Source: Zoogloea sp.
GTDB taxonomy: Bacteria > Pseudomonadota > Gammaproteobacteria > Burkholderiales > Rhodocyclaceae
Assembly: GCF_028689785.1 (NCBI RefSeq)
Contig: NZ_JAQVCN010000011.1
Coordinates: 17,889-81,888, forward strand
Direction: 5' to 3'
DNA: 64,000 nt
The translations under genes and the position numbers were made by a program. The stretch's first letter is position 1. Every line of letters starts with the position of its first letter. Below the pieces are notes generated by a model. That model saw only the letters and a program-made list of their open reading frames with translations, was not told where the DNA came from and did no database searches. This document shows, one piece after another, positions 7,844 to 18,456 of the stretch.

Positions 7844-7868
7844 AGAAAGGCCTCCCGACCCGGCGAAA

Positions 7869-8798
7869 CTAGCAGCCCATCAGCCGTCCGGCGGCGTTGC
7901 GGGTTCCTGCTGCAGCCTCGCACACCCAGTTCCGGAAGCACACCACAGCCTCACGGGGCGCGTCGCTAGCACTGATGAGCCAGTAGCCCCGCTCCGCCAC
8001 CTGGCGGCGGGCGGACCCGACGGGCTGGAGACGCCCCTCAGCGATCAGGTCGGAGAGCAGCTCGGCCCGGCCGATGGCCACCCCCTGGCCGGCCACGGCG
8101 GCCTGGATCAGCTGGTCGTAGTGATTGAAATGCAGCACGGCCCGCGGGCGCACCCCCTCCAGCCCACAGGTGGCCAGCCAGTCGGCCCAGCCCAGCCAGG
8201 GGAAATTCGGATCGTCGTAATTCATCAGGGCCACCGTCGGCAGGTTCTCCCGGGTCAGCTCGACCAGGCCCAGGGCCGGGCTGGCGACAGGAAAAACCGT
8301 CTCGCCGAACAGACGCACACTGCCCGCCGGCACATCCGCATCCACGCAATGGCGCAGAGCCAGGTCGATGCCCTCACGGCGCAGGTCCACCACCCGGTTG
8401 CTGCTCGCCAGGCGCACGTCGATATCCGGGTAGCGGCTCTGGAAGTCACGCAGTTGGGGTAGCAGCCACAGGGCGGTGATACCCAGGCTGGCGGTAACGG
8501 TGACCGGCAGATTGAGCGGATCCGGACGCAGGCTGGTGGCGAGTTCTCCGTAATCGCGCAGCCAGCCGCTGGCCAGGCGATACAGGCGCTCCCCTTCCGG
8601 AGTCAGGGACAGGGCCCGGGTTCTGCGCACAAACAGGCTCACCCCGAGCGCCTCTTCGAGCGCCTGAATCTGGCGGCTGACCGCCGACTGGGTCAGGCAC
8701 AGCTGGGCTGCGGCGCGGGTGAAGCTCAGGTTGCGGGCTGCAGCGACGAAACCGCGCAGGGGGTCCAGAGGCGGCAGGCGGAGAAGGGGATCATCCAT
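7869..8798 (-). CDS. LysR-family transcriptional regulator (GcvA-like)
   Basis: A 309-residue regulator. An N-terminal winged helix-turn-helix (about 10-70: RNLSFTRAAAQLCLTQSAVSRQIQALEEALG) is followed by a periplasmic-binding-fold effector domain with the DIDVRLASSNRVVDL segment typical of the GcvA-like subgroup. Its gene starts 123 bases from the divergent DUF2917 gene, the standard layout for a LysR protein controlling its neighbour. A T-N11-A palindrome at 8884 is a candidate site. The effector is unknown. Confidence 0.88.
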   Translation of the reverse strand: MDDPLLRLPPLDPLRGFVAAARNLSFTRAAAQLCLTQSAVSRQIQALEEALGVSLFVRRTRALSLTPEGERLYRLASGWLRDYGELATSLRPDPLNLPVTVTASLGITALWLLPQLRDFQSRYPDIDVRLASSNRVVDLRREGIDLALRHCVDADVPAGSVRLFGETVFPVASPALGLVELTRENLPTVALMNYDDPNFPWLGWADWLATCGLEGVRPRAVLHFNHYDQLIQAAVAGQGVAIGRAELLSDLIAEGRLQPVGSARRQVAERGYWLISASDAPREAVVCFRNWVCEAAAGTRNAAGRLMGC

Positions 8799-8883
8799 GA
8801 GAAAAACGCATCCTTTCGATGCCGATTATCCGTTTGTGAAGGTACGTCTGCCCATCAATACTGCAGCCATACCCGCCATCGCA

Positions 8884-8898
8884 ATGCGCACCGCGCAT
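8884..8898. promoter_or_regulatory. Candidate LysR operator
   Basis: ATGCGC-ACC-GCGCAT is a perfect 6-bp dyad containing the T-N11-A pattern typical of LysR boxes. It lies 23 bases upstream of the DUF2917 start codon in the divergent intergenic region. Confidence 0.4.
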
Positions 8899-8921
8899 CC
8901 TGAGCGGATCTGGAGAGAATC

Positions 8922-9266
8922 ATGACCGAGCATTCAAGCCCCCGCCGCGTATGCCTCGAAGGCCACGCCTCGACGGTGCTGCCGGAGGGTGTCGGCACCC
9001 TGGTGGCGTGCACCTCGGGCTGCGTGTGGCTGACCCGCTACGGCGACCCCCGCGATCTCATCCTGCACGCCGGCGACAGTTTTCGCATCGACGGCCCCGG
9101 CACCGTGGTGATGACTGCCCATCACGGGGCGGTGTTGCAGATATTTCCGGGCCAGGCGCAGCATCCGGCCCGACGCGGCCTCGCTGCCCGGCTGGCGGGG
9201 CTGCTGGCGCCACGCTGGCACAGCGCCGCGCGGCGCCTGGCCGGCGGCTCCATGCACGAGTGCTAG
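8922..9266 (+). CDS. DUF2917 domain protein
   Basis: A 114-residue cytoplasmic protein. Residues about 15-70 (LPEGVGTLVACTSGCVWLTR, HAGDSFRIDGPGTVVMTA) form the small beta-rich cupin-like DUF2917 domain. The C-terminal part is basic and alanine-rich. DUF2917 genes are commonly found beside LysR regulators, as here. Function unknown. The ATG has GGAGAG at a good distance. Confidence 0.75.
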   Translation: MTEHSSPRRVCLEGHASTVLPEGVGTLVACTSGCVWLTRYGDPRDLILHAGDSFRIDGPGTVVMTAHHGAVLQIFPGQAQHPARRGLAARLAGLLAPRWHSAARRLAGGSMHEC

Positions 9267-9296
9267 ACTGAAGCGTCGCCCAGCGTCGGAGCCCCC

Positions 9297-9911
9297 ATGA
9301 GCAAACAGACCCTGGAATTCTGGTTCGAGTTCGCCAGTTCCTATTCTTACCTGAGCGTGATGCGCATCGAGCCCCTGGCCCGGGCAGCCGGAGTGACGCT
9401 GAAATGGCGCCCCTTCCTGCTCGGGCCGGTGTTCCTGTCCCTGGGCTGGAACGACTCGCCCTTCAACATCTATCCCCCCAAGGGGCGCTACATGTGGCGC
9501 GACCTGGCGCGGCTGGCCGGGCGCTACGGCCTGCCCTTGCAGGCGCCCTCACGCTTCCCGCGCAACGGCCTGCTGGCCGCACGGGTCGCCCTGGCGGGCA
9601 CAGAGGAGGCGTGGATGGCGGATTTCTGCCGGGCGGTGATGCGCGCCAACTTCGCCGAAGACCGGGACATCGCGGAGCGTGAGGTGATCCGCAGCATCCT
9701 GAGTGCACTCGCCTTGCCGGTGGATGACATCCTGGCCCGTGCGGAAAGCCCCGAAATCAAACTAGCCCTGCGCCAGCAAACCGAAAGGGCCGGGGAGATC
9801 GGCCTGTTTGGCGCCCCCAGCTTCGTCACTCCGGACGGGGAGCTGTTCTGGGGCAACGACCGGCTGGAGGATGCGCTGGAGTGGGTGAAAACCCGGGCCG
9901 CCACGCCATGA
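9297..9911 (+). CDS. 2-hydroxychromene-2-carboxylate isomerase family protein
   Basis: A 204-residue DsbA/kappa-GST fold protein. WFEFASSYSYLSVMRIEPLA carries the conserved serine that replaces the DsbA CxxC, GPVF and RFPRNGLLAARV match the substrate/glutathione cleft, and GLFGAPSFVTPDGELFWGND is the family C-terminal signature. Characterised members isomerise hydroxychromene carboxylate in naphthalene degradation, but no aromatic-degradation genes are near, so the substrate is open. Confidence 0.85.
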   Translation: MSKQTLEFWFEFASSYSYLSVMRIEPLARAAGVTLKWRPFLLGPVFLSLGWNDSPFNIYPPKGRYMWRDLARLAGRYGLPLQAPSRFPRNGLLAARVALAGTEEAWMADFCRAVMRANFAEDRDIAEREVIRSILSALALPVDDILARAESPEIKLALRQQTERAGEIGLFGAPSFVTPDGELFWGNDRLEDALEWVKTRAATP

Positions 9912-9941
9912 CAGCCCGCCCGGCTTACACCGGGAATGCGC

Positions 9942-10661
9942 TTACTTGCCGAGCAGCGGTGCAGCGGCATCGCCAGACGGCTTGCCGGACTCCGCCTTCT
10001 TGGCCTTCTCGGCCTTCTTCTCCGCAGCCTTGACGGCGCGCTCGTTGTAATAGGCCTTGTCGCTGCTTGCCTGCTCTGCCCGTGCCGCGGCAGCCTGGGC
10101 TTCGGCGGCGCGACGCCGCGCGTCGGCTGTATCCTTGCGATTACGGTCGGCTGCCGCCTGCATGGCCTGGCTCTTGCCGTCCTGCTCGCGCTTGACCCGT
10201 GCCGCATCCTTCTCCGAAAACTGGCGCAGGCGGGATTCACTGTCGGCCCGGTTGCGGGCTTCCTGTTCGGCCCGCTCAACCGCCTTGGCAGGCGCATCCC
10301 GGGCCTCGTCGGCCTGGCGCTCGTTGTAGCGTCGATTCTTCTCGGCCAGCTCGATGCGGCCGGCCTCGTTGTCCATCTCCCGCGCCTTGCGCACATCGGC
10401 AACCCGGCGGGCACGGGATTCGTCGATACAGCGATTGACCAGGAAGCGCTCGTAACAGGCGATCTCCTCGGCTTTGAAACGCACTTCGGCGGCCCTGCGC
10501 AAGGTGGCAGCCTCGCTCTTGAGCTTTTCGGCACGGGCCAGTTCGGCCGCAGGGTCAGCAGGCACCGCCACCTCCTCGGCATGGGCGGGGCCGCTGGCCA
10601 GAGCCGCCAGCAGGAGGGATGACAGGCAGGCGGACAGGAGGGGCAGGCGATGCAGACGCAT
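9942..10661 (-). CDS. Exported coiled-coil protein, alanine/lysine-rich
   Basis: A 239-residue protein with a signal peptide (1-28, ending PAHAEE) and then almost entirely charged helix rich in Ala, Glu, Lys and Arg, strongly coiled-coil-like. Two cysteines (IACYERFLVNRCIDE) are its only distinctive feature and may form a disulfide in the periplasm. No family recognised with certainty; similar proteins in betaproteobacteria are annotated as hypothetical. Start at the ATG before MRLHRLPLL; the frame continues upstream through the ABC-F promoter and is not expected to be translated. Confidence 0.65.
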   Translation of the reverse strand: MRLHRLPLLSACLSSLLLAALASGPAHAEEVAVPADPAAELARAEKLKSEAATLRRAAEVRFKAEEIACYERFLVNRCIDESRARRVADVRKAREMDNEAGRIELAEKNRRYNERQADEARDAPAKAVERAEQEARNRADSESRLRQFSEKDAARVKREQDGKSQAMQAAADRNRKDTADARRRAAEAQAAAARAEQASSDKAYYNERAVKAAEKKAEKAKKAESGKPSGDAAAPLLGK

Positions 10662-10739
10662 GGGACGGGCAGAGCTGAAGGCTTTTGGACCGCTTACAAT
10701 ACCGGATTTACCGTCCGGTTTCCTCCCCGTCCTGCTGCC

Positions 10740-12671
<1,932 letters not shown>

Positions 12672-12679
12672 GCGCCCTT

Positions 12680-12701
12680 GTGGGGTAGAGTTCATTCGAC
12701 C
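12680..12701 (+). repeat. REP-like repeat, copy 5
   Basis: GTGGGGTAGAGTTCATTCG plus ACC: 20 of 22 bases equal to copy 1. It lies 8 bases after the ABC-F stop codon. Confidence 0.65.
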
Positions 12702-12839
12702 TCCCGGCGCCGGATCATCGGCAAACCCTTGATTCATCGCCCCTGTGACCTTCCGCGACGCATTCGACACAAGCCGTCACGGCGTCTTTGTTAGAATCCG
12801 GGATTCGCCAAATCAACCGCTGTCATCTGGAGCTTCCCC

Positions 12840-13448
12840 GTGCAACTCGTCTGTCTCGACCTCGAAGGTGTTCTCGTCCCCGAAATCTGGATCGAATTCG
12901 CGGAGCGCACCGGCATTCCCGAACTCCGTCGCACCACCCGCGAGGAGCCGGACTACGACAAGCTGATGAAGTACCGCCTGGACCTCCTCAAGCAGCACAA
13001 GCTGGGCCTGCCCGACATTCAGAAGGTGATCTCCGAGATGGGCCCCGAGCCCGGCGCCAAGGACTTCCTCGATGCCCTGCGCCAGGATTTCCAGGTCATC
13101 ATCCTGTCCGACACCTTCTACGAGTTCGCCATGCCGCTGATGAAACAGCTGGGCATGCCCACGCTGTTCTGCCACAAGCTGGAAGCCAATGCCGAGGGCT
13201 ACCTGGTGAATTACCACCTGCGCATGCCCAACCAGAAGAAGGAAGCCGTGCAGCGCTTCAAGGAAATCAACTTCAAGGTTATCGCCGCCGGCGACTCCTA
13301 CAACGACACCGCCATGCTCAAGGAAGCCCACGCCGGCATCCTGTTCCGTGCACCGGACAACGTCATTGCCGAGTTCCCGCAGTTCCCCGTGGAGCGCGAG
13401 TACAGCGGCCTGATGGCCCAGATCCGCGCCGCCTCTGCCCGCATCTGA
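12840..13448 (+). CDS. thrH: Phosphoserine phosphatase / homoserine phosphotransferase ThrH
   Basis: A 202-residue HAD-superfamily enzyme. The nucleophile motif is DLEGVLVPEIW (the E after DL is typical of ThrH rather than SerB), motif II is ILSDTFYEF, and motif III/IV is AAGDSYNDTAML. ThrH removes phosphate from phosphoserine and can pass it to homoserine, linking serine and threonine synthesis. GTG start with GGAG nine bases upstream; a TAGAAT -10 box is at 12792. It is followed 49 bases later by purU, and both touch serine/one-carbon metabolism. Confidence 0.92.
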   Translation: MQLVCLDLEGVLVPEIWIEFAERTGIPELRRTTREEPDYDKLMKYRLDLLKQHKLGLPDIQKVISEMGPEPGAKDFLDALRQDFQVIILSDTFYEFAMPLMKQLGMPTLFCHKLEANAEGYLVNYHLRMPNQKKEAVQRFKEINFKVIAAGDSYNDTAMLKEAHAGILFRAPDNVIAEFPQFPVEREYSGLMAQIRAASARI

Positions 13449-13497
13449 CCCTTCCCCCTGCGTCGGCCACAACCTGTCGGCCGGCGCACACACTGCC

Positions 13498-14373
13498 ATG
13501 CACCGCGAACGCTTCTACACCCTCTCCGCCTCCTGCCCCGACCGCACCGGCATCGTCGCCAAGGTGTCCGGCTTCATCGCCGAGCACAAAGGCTGGATCC
13601 TCGAAACCGCCCTCCACGCCGAACCGGCCGTGGATGCCGACAAGCGCGGGCGCTACTTCATGCGCATCGAGATCCGTGCCGACTCGCTGCCCTTCATGCT
13701 CTCCGAGTTCCGCGAACGCTTCCGCCCCATCGCCGAGGAGCTCGAGATGGACTGGAAGATCACCGACTCGGCAGTGAAGAAGCGCGTGGTGATCCTGGTT
13801 TCCAAGCAGGAGCACTGCCTCTACGACCTGCTCGCCCGCTGGCAGTCCAAGGAGCTGGACATCGAGATCCCCTGCGTGATCTCCAACCACGAGACCTTCC
13901 GTGGCTTCGTGGAGTGGCACGGCATCCCCTTCCACCATGTGCCGGTCACCGCCGACAACAAAGCCCAGGCCTATGCCGAGGTGCAGCGCCTGTTCGAAGA
14001 GTCCCGCGGCGACACCATGGTGCTGGCGCGCTACATGCAGATCCTCTCCCCCGAGCTGTGCGCAGCCCACCCGAGCAAGATCATCAACATCCACCACAGC
14101 TTCCTGCCCAGCTTCGTCGGCGCCAAGCCCTATCATCAGGCCTACACCAAGGGGGTCAAGCTGATCGGCGCCACCTGCCACTACGTCACCGCCGAGCTGG
14201 ACCAGGGCCCGATCGTCGAGCAGGACGTGATCCGCATCGACCACTCCGATTCGGTCGAGGACATGGTGCGCTACGGCAAGGACATCGAAAAGGCCGTGCT
14301 CGCCCGCGGCCTGCGCTACCACCTGGAAGATCGGGTGCTGGTGCATGGCAACAAGACGGTGGTGTTCCGCTGA
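13498..14373 (+). CDS. purU: Formyltetrahydrofolate deformylase
   Basis: A 291-residue enzyme that hydrolyses 10-formyl-THF to formate and THF, balancing one-carbon pools. An N-terminal ACT domain (about 5-85: LSASCPDRTGIVAKVSGFI) is followed by the formyltransferase fold with NIHHSFLPSF (catalytic Asn/His region) and HYVTAELDQGPIVEQD. Normal length. A strong terminator follows at 14393. Confidence 0.93.
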   Translation: MHRERFYTLSASCPDRTGIVAKVSGFIAEHKGWILETALHAEPAVDADKRGRYFMRIEIRADSLPFMLSEFRERFRPIAEELEMDWKITDSAVKKRVVILVSKQEHCLYDLLARWQSKELDIEIPCVISNHETFRGFVEWHGIPFHHVPVTADNKAQAYAEVQRLFEESRGDTMVLARYMQILSPELCAAHPSKIINIHHSFLPSFVGAKPYHQAYTKGVKLIGATCHYVTAELDQGPIVEQDVIRIDHSDSVEDMVRYGKDIEKAVLARGLRYHLEDRVLVHGNKTVVFR

Positions 14374-14392
14374 CGCTCGATCACTCTGTCTG

Positions 14393-14419
14393 AAAGGCCG
14401 GCCTTGCGCCGGCCTTTTT
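14393..14419 (+). terminator. Rho-independent terminator of purU
   Basis: AAGGCCGGC-CTTGC-GCCGGCCTT with TTTTT after it: a 9-bp GC-rich stem 20 bases beyond the purU stop. Confidence 0.9.
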
Positions 14420-14435
14420 GTTCCTGGTGGATACG

Positions 14436-14468
14436 AAAAAACAACGGACGCCGAAGCGCCCGTTGTTT
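14436..14468 (-). terminator. Rho-independent terminator of the amtB operon
   Basis: On the minus strand AAACAACGG and CCGTTGTTT enclose a GC-rich hairpin that ends in TTTTTT, 22 bases past the amtB stop. Together with the purU terminator it separates the convergent units. Confidence 0.85.
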
Positions 14469-14490
14469 CTGACGGAAACTGCTACCGCGA

Positions 14491-16035
14491 TCAGTTGTGG
14501 TAGGCGGTTTCGCCGTGGGAGGTGATGTCGAGACCTTCCCGCTCTTCGTCTTCCGGCACCCGCAGACCGATGAACATATCCACCAGCTTGTAGGCGATGA
14601 AGGCGACGACCGCAGACCAGACGATGGTCATGCCGACGGCGGTGGCCTGGATGATGACTTGGTCGGAGATCGAGTAGGCATCGGCAACCTTGTTTTCCAC
14701 GTAGTCCCAGATGCCGGCGCCGCCGAGGGACGGTGCTGCGAACACACCGGTCAGGATGGCACCGAGGATGCCGCCCACGCCATGCACACCGAACACGTCA
14801 AGGGAGTCATCGGCACCGATCAGGCGCTTCAGGCCATTGACGCCCCACAGGCACACCACACCGGCCAGCAGGCCCATCACGATGGCACCGACCACACCGA
14901 CCACACCGGCAGCCGGGGTGATGGCAACCAGGCCGGAAACGGCACCGGATGCGGCACCCAGACCGGAGGGCTTGCCCTTGATGATCCATTCGGCGAACAG
15001 CCAGGACATGGCAGCAGCAGCGGTGGCAACCCAGGTGTTCACCATGGCCAGAGCGGCGACACCGTTGGCCTCCAGAGCGGAGCCGGCGTTGAAGCCGAAC
15101 CAGCCCACCCACAGCAGGGAGGCGCCGACGATGGTCAGGGTCAGGCTGTGCGGCGCAAAGGACTCACGGCCGTAACCGATCCGCTTGCCCACCATGAAGG
15201 CACCCACCAGGCCGGCAACGGCAGCGTTGATATGCACCACGGTGCCACCGGCAAAGTCGAGGGCGCCATGCTGGAAGAGGTAGCCGGCAGTTGCCGTGGC
15301 AGCCGCACCAGCATCAGCGGAGGTGTAAGCATCCGGACCTGCCCAGTACCAGACCATGTGCGCCATGGGCAGGTAGCTGAAGGTAAACCAGATCACCGAG
15401 AACAGCAGCACTGCGGAGAACTTGATGCGCTCGGCAAAGGCGCCGACGATCAGGGCCACGGTGATGGCCGCAAAGGCACCCTGGAAGACCACGTAGATGA
15501 ACTCGGAGATCACCACACCCTTGGTCCAGGTGGCTGCAACCGAGTCAGCCGTGATGCCCTTCAGCAGCACCTTGTCGAGGCCGCCGAAGAAGGCGCTGCC
15601 CTCGGTGAAGGCAATGGAGTAGCCATAGACCACCCACAGCACGCTGATCAGGGAGAACACCGCGAACACCTGCAGGAGCACCGACAGCATGTTCTTGGAG
15701 CGCACCAGGCCACCGTAGAACAGGGCCAGGCCGGGGATGGCCATCATGATGACGAGCACGGCGGCGACGATGATCCAGGCGTTGTCGCCCTTGTTGGGCA
15801 CCGGAGCCGGTGCCGGAGCGGCCTCAGCCGGTGCGGTGGCCTCGGCCACCTTGGCTTCGGCAACAGGCGCCGCTGCCGGGGCTGCGGGCGCTTCAACCGG
15901 CTTGACCTCGGCCGTGGCGCTTACGGCAGGAGCGGCCACCGGCTCGACAGGGGCCGCAGCCTTGTCTTGTGCCAGTACGCTGCCCCCAAAGCTGACCGCC
16001 AGGCTGGCCAGCAGGGCTGCAATTGTTTTTCTCAT
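14491..16035 (-). CDS. amtB: Ammonium transporter AmtB
   Basis: A 514-residue inner-membrane ammonium channel. A signal peptide (1-22) is followed by an unusually long Ala/Pro/Glu-rich periplasmic stretch (about 23-82), then eleven helices. Conserved pore residues are visible: the twin-histidine helices (AHMVWYW and GVHGVGG), the FAERIKF loop and GFNAGSALEANG. The cytoplasmic C-terminal tail (EDEEREGLDITSHGETAY) is the GlnK-interacting segment. Last gene of an NtrC/sigma54-controlled operon, 14 bases after glnK, with GGGAG before the ATG. Confidence 0.95.
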   Translation of the reverse strand: MRKTIAALLASLAVSFGGSVLAQDKAAAPVEPVAAPAVSATAEVKPVEAPAAPAAAPVAEAKVAEATAPAEAAPAPAPVPNKGDNAWIIVAAVLVIMMAIPGLALFYGGLVRSKNMLSVLLQVFAVFSLISVLWVVYGYSIAFTEGSAFFGGLDKVLLKGITADSVAATWTKGVVISEFIYVVFQGAFAAITVALIVGAFAERIKFSAVLLFSVIWFTFSYLPMAHMVWYWAGPDAYTSADAGAAATATAGYLFQHGALDFAGGTVVHINAAVAGLVGAFMVGKRIGYGRESFAPHSLTLTIVGASLLWVGWFGFNAGSALEANGVAALAMVNTWVATAAAAMSWLFAEWIIKGKPSGLGAASGAVSGLVAITPAAGVVGVVGAIVMGLLAGVVCLWGVNGLKRLIGADDSLDVFGVHGVGGILGAILTGVFAAPSLGGAGIWDYVENKVADAYSISDQVIIQATAVGMTIVWSAVVAFIAYKLVDMFIGLRVPEDEEREGLDITSHGETAYHN

Positions 16036-16049
16036 GATGGAAGGCTCCC

Positions 16050-16433
<384 letters not shown>

Positions 16434-16442
16434 TTACGGGAA

Positions 16443-17186
16443 TTAGAAGCTGCGGGTCACGGACAGAACCACGCGGTCCTTGCCCAGATCCTTGCCAAAG
16501 GCGTTGGTGTACCAGGCGCCGCTGGCGTTGGTGTTGATGTAGCTGAGGCCCACCACGGTACCGCTGAAGTCCTTGGTCACGCCCAGCTTCCAGTCGGTGT
16601 AGGAGGCGCCATCGGAGCTGGAGCCGGCAACCCGCTGGCGCCCCACGTGGCCGACCAGGTTCAGGGTCGGGACCAGCTCATAAGTGGCGGTCAGGTCGAG
16701 GTAGCCGGAGTTCTTGCTCCCCACCAAGCCGAACAGATCGCTGAAGGAGTGGGAGTACTTCAGGGTCAGGAAGGAGTAGCCGGCCGCGACATAGCCTTCC
16801 AGGGTGTTCGGGTTGTTGCCGTAGCCAGAGCCCGGGTAGAAGTACTGCAGCAGACCCACGTCGTAGCTGAAATCGCCGACGGTGTTCTTGAAGCCGCCGT
16901 AGAAGTCCATCTCGATGCTGTTGCTGACGGTCGAGTTGCCATCAGTCAGCCAAGACACATTGGAAGCCCAGGTGCCGACGTACAGACCGCTGGAGTGCGC
17001 GTAGTCGAAGCCACCCTGCACAGCCGGCTTGCGGTTGGTCTGCCCGATACCGCGGTAGATGTACTCGGATGCCAGCGTCACGTTGCTGGTGAAGGAGTGC
17101 TCAGGAGCGGCATCGGCGGCAGAGGCCATGGTCGGCAGAACAGCACTGGCAGCAATCAGGGCGGAGGCAATGACGGTCTTGCGCAT
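16443..17186 (-). CDS. TorF-family putative porin (TIGR02001)
   Basis: A 247-residue outer-membrane beta-barrel precursor. Signal peptide 1-23 (ASAADA), then alternating aromatic strands beginning FTSNVTLASEYIYRGIGQTN, the TIGR02001 hallmark, and ending in the C-terminal phenylalanine (VVLSVTRSF) read by the BAM machinery. It is the first gene of the glnK-amtB operon, so a role in letting ammonium or small nitrogen compounds through the outer membrane is inferred. The ATG at 17186 has GAGGAG; the longer frame to 17273 would run through the promoter. Confidence 0.88.
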   Translation of the reverse strand: MRKTVIASALIAASAVLPTMASAADAAPEHSFTSNVTLASEYIYRGIGQTNRKPAVQGGFDYAHSSGLYVGTWASNVSWLTDGNSTVSNSIEMDFYGGFKNTVGDFSYDVGLLQYFYPGSGYGNNPNTLEGYVAAGYSFLTLKYSHSFSDLFGLVGSKNSGYLDLTATYELVPTLNLVGHVGRQRVAGSSSDGASYTDWKLGVTKDFSGTVVGLSYINTNASGAWYTNAFGKDLGKDRVVLSVTRSF

Positions 17187-17229
17187 GATAGGGGTTCTCC
17201 TCGTAATCAAAAGTTGGCAGACTCCACTT

Positions 17230-17245
17230 AGCAATCGATGTGCCA
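17230..17245 (-). promoter_or_regulatory. Sigma54 promoter of torF-like/glnK/amtB operon
   Basis: Minus-strand TGGCACATCGATTGCT is a near-perfect -24/-12 element (GG and GC exactly 10 apart), with the start codon about 44 bases further on. Confidence 0.85.
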
Positions 17246-17321
17246 GTTTGAAATATTTATACATTTCAACCACTTAACAAACTTTAGCAAGGCGTGCTGC
17301 GGCGCAGAAAAAATGCCGCGC

Positions 17322-17336
17322 GCACCAACTTGGTAT
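17322..17336. promoter_or_regulatory. Candidate NtrC site 1
   Basis: GCAC-CAACT-TGGTAT matches the NtrC consensus GCAC-N5-TGGTGC except for the last two bases. It sits about 100-115 bases upstream of the predicted sigma54 transcription start. Confidence 0.6.
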
Positions 17337-17352
17337 CATGCACCAATTGAGG

Positions 17353-17367
17353 GCGCCACTTTGGTGC
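17353..17367. promoter_or_regulatory. Candidate NtrC site 2
   Basis: GCGC-CACTT-TGGTGC has one mismatch to GCAC-N5-TGGTGC. It lies three helical turns from site 1, as in classical glnA-type enhancers. Confidence 0.65.
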
Positions 17368-17461
17368 GCCCCGCTGCGCCGGCCCTGCAACGGCGACGGT
17401 GCTAAACTTTGTGCACAGGGGTTTCATGCCCCAGCCCTTCCCCACTCCTGAGGTACGCACC

Positions 17462-17722
17462 ATGGCCAACCCGAAAATTCTCGACGACATCGGCTCCAAA
17501 GTTTCCGAACTGCTCGCCAGCAGCCCGGCCAAAGACATCGAGAAAAACGCCCGTGCGCTGCTCACCAGCGGCCTCTCCAAGCTCGACCTGGTGACCCGTG
17601 ACGAATTCGAGATCCAGCGCGAAGTGCTGGCCCGCACCCGCGAAAAGCTGGCCGAGCTGGAAACCCGGGTTGCCCACCTGGAAGCCGAACTGTCCGCCCG
17701 ACCGGCCGCTTCAGCCGACTGA
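17462..17722 (+). CDS. ubiK: Ubiquinone biosynthesis accessory factor UbiK
   Basis: An 86-residue protein of the BMFP/DUF526 family: an amphipathic N-terminal helix (KILDDIGSKVSELLASSPAKD) and a C-terminal coiled coil (about 45-78) that trimerises. UbiK assists the soluble Ubi complex in aerobic ubiquinone synthesis. The ATG at 17462 has GAGGT upstream. It shares its upstream region with the NtrC sites of the divergent operon, but no shared regulation is implied. Confidence 0.9.
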   Translation: MANPKILDDIGSKVSELLASSPAKDIEKNARALLTSGLSKLDLVTRDEFEIQREVLARTREKLAELETRVAHLEAELSARPAASAD

Positions 17723-17750
17723 ACCCACGCAGACATCCTGCTGTCCCAGC

Positions 17751-17775
17751 GAGGGCGCTCCGGCGCCCTCGTTTG
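17751..17775 (+). terminator. Terminator after ubiK
   Basis: GAGGGCGC-TCCG-GCGCCCTC, a perfect 8-bp stem, followed by GTTTGCTTCC. The T-run is short, so strength is uncertain. Confidence 0.6.
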
Positions 17776-17818
17776 CTTCCTGCCCATTTCTCTTCCAGCT
17801 CTTTTCGCGGAGACACCC

Positions 17819-18385
17819 TTGAAGAAAGCCCTCGCCCTCCTCGCCTGCATCGCCGCCCCGGCCATGGCCGCCCCAGTCAATTACACCATCGACGGCAACC
17901 ACACCTTCCCGGTCTTCGAAACCGACCACCTGGGCTTCTCGACCCAGCGCGGGCGCTTCAACAAGACCAGCGGCAAGATCACCCTCGACGTGGCCGCGCG
18001 CAAAGGCAGCGTGGACATCAGCATCGACGCGACCTCCATCGACATGGGTTTTGCCAAGTGGAACGAGAACATGCGCGGCGAGGGCTTCTTCAACACCGAG
18101 GCGTTCCCGACCATCACCTTCAAGGCCGACCGTCTGCAGTTCGACGGCGACAAGCCGGTTGCCGCCGAAGGCAGCCTGACCCTGCTCGGCGTGACCCGAC
18201 CGGTAGCCCTGACCCTGACCCGTTTCCACTGTGCGCCCCACCCTCTCAACAAGCGCGAGACCTGCGGCGCCGACATCACCGCCCGCCTCAAGCGCTCGGA
18301 GTTCGGCATGACCAAGAACATCCCCTCGGTGAGCGACGAAGTGCGCCTGGTGATCGGCGTCGAAGCATTCCGCGACACGCCATGA
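17819..18385 (+). CDS. YceI family periplasmic protein
   Basis: A 188-residue precursor with a signal peptide (MKKALALLACIAAPAMA) and a lipocalin-like YceI barrel: YTIDGNHTFPVFETDHLGFS at the start, FFNTEAFPTITFKAD and LLGVTRPVALTL as family landmarks. YceI proteins bind isoprenoid or fatty amide ligands. The start appears to be TTG at 17819, supported by GGAG eight bases upstream; no ATG is usable. Confidence 0.88.
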   Translation: MKKALALLACIAAPAMAAPVNYTIDGNHTFPVFETDHLGFSTQRGRFNKTSGKITLDVAARKGSVDISIDATSIDMGFAKWNENMRGEGFFNTEAFPTITFKADRLQFDGDKPVAAEGSLTLLGVTRPVALTLTRFHCAPHPLNKRETCGADITARLKRSEFGMTKNIPSVSDEVRLVIGVEAFRDTP

Positions 18386-18417
18386 CATCCTGATACCGCG
18401 GGGCACGCCCTGCGGTT

Positions 18418-18456
18418 AGACTCACGTTTTACCCAAATCGGATAAATCGTGAGTCT
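18418..18456 (+). promoter_or_regulatory. Inverted repeat covering the comM start codon
   Basis: AGACTCACG (18418-18426) and CGTGAGTCT (18448-18456) are perfect 9-base complements separated by 21 bases. The right arm includes the GTG start codon of comM, so an mRNA hairpin would hide the start. A DNA operator is the alternative reading. Confidence 0.5.
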
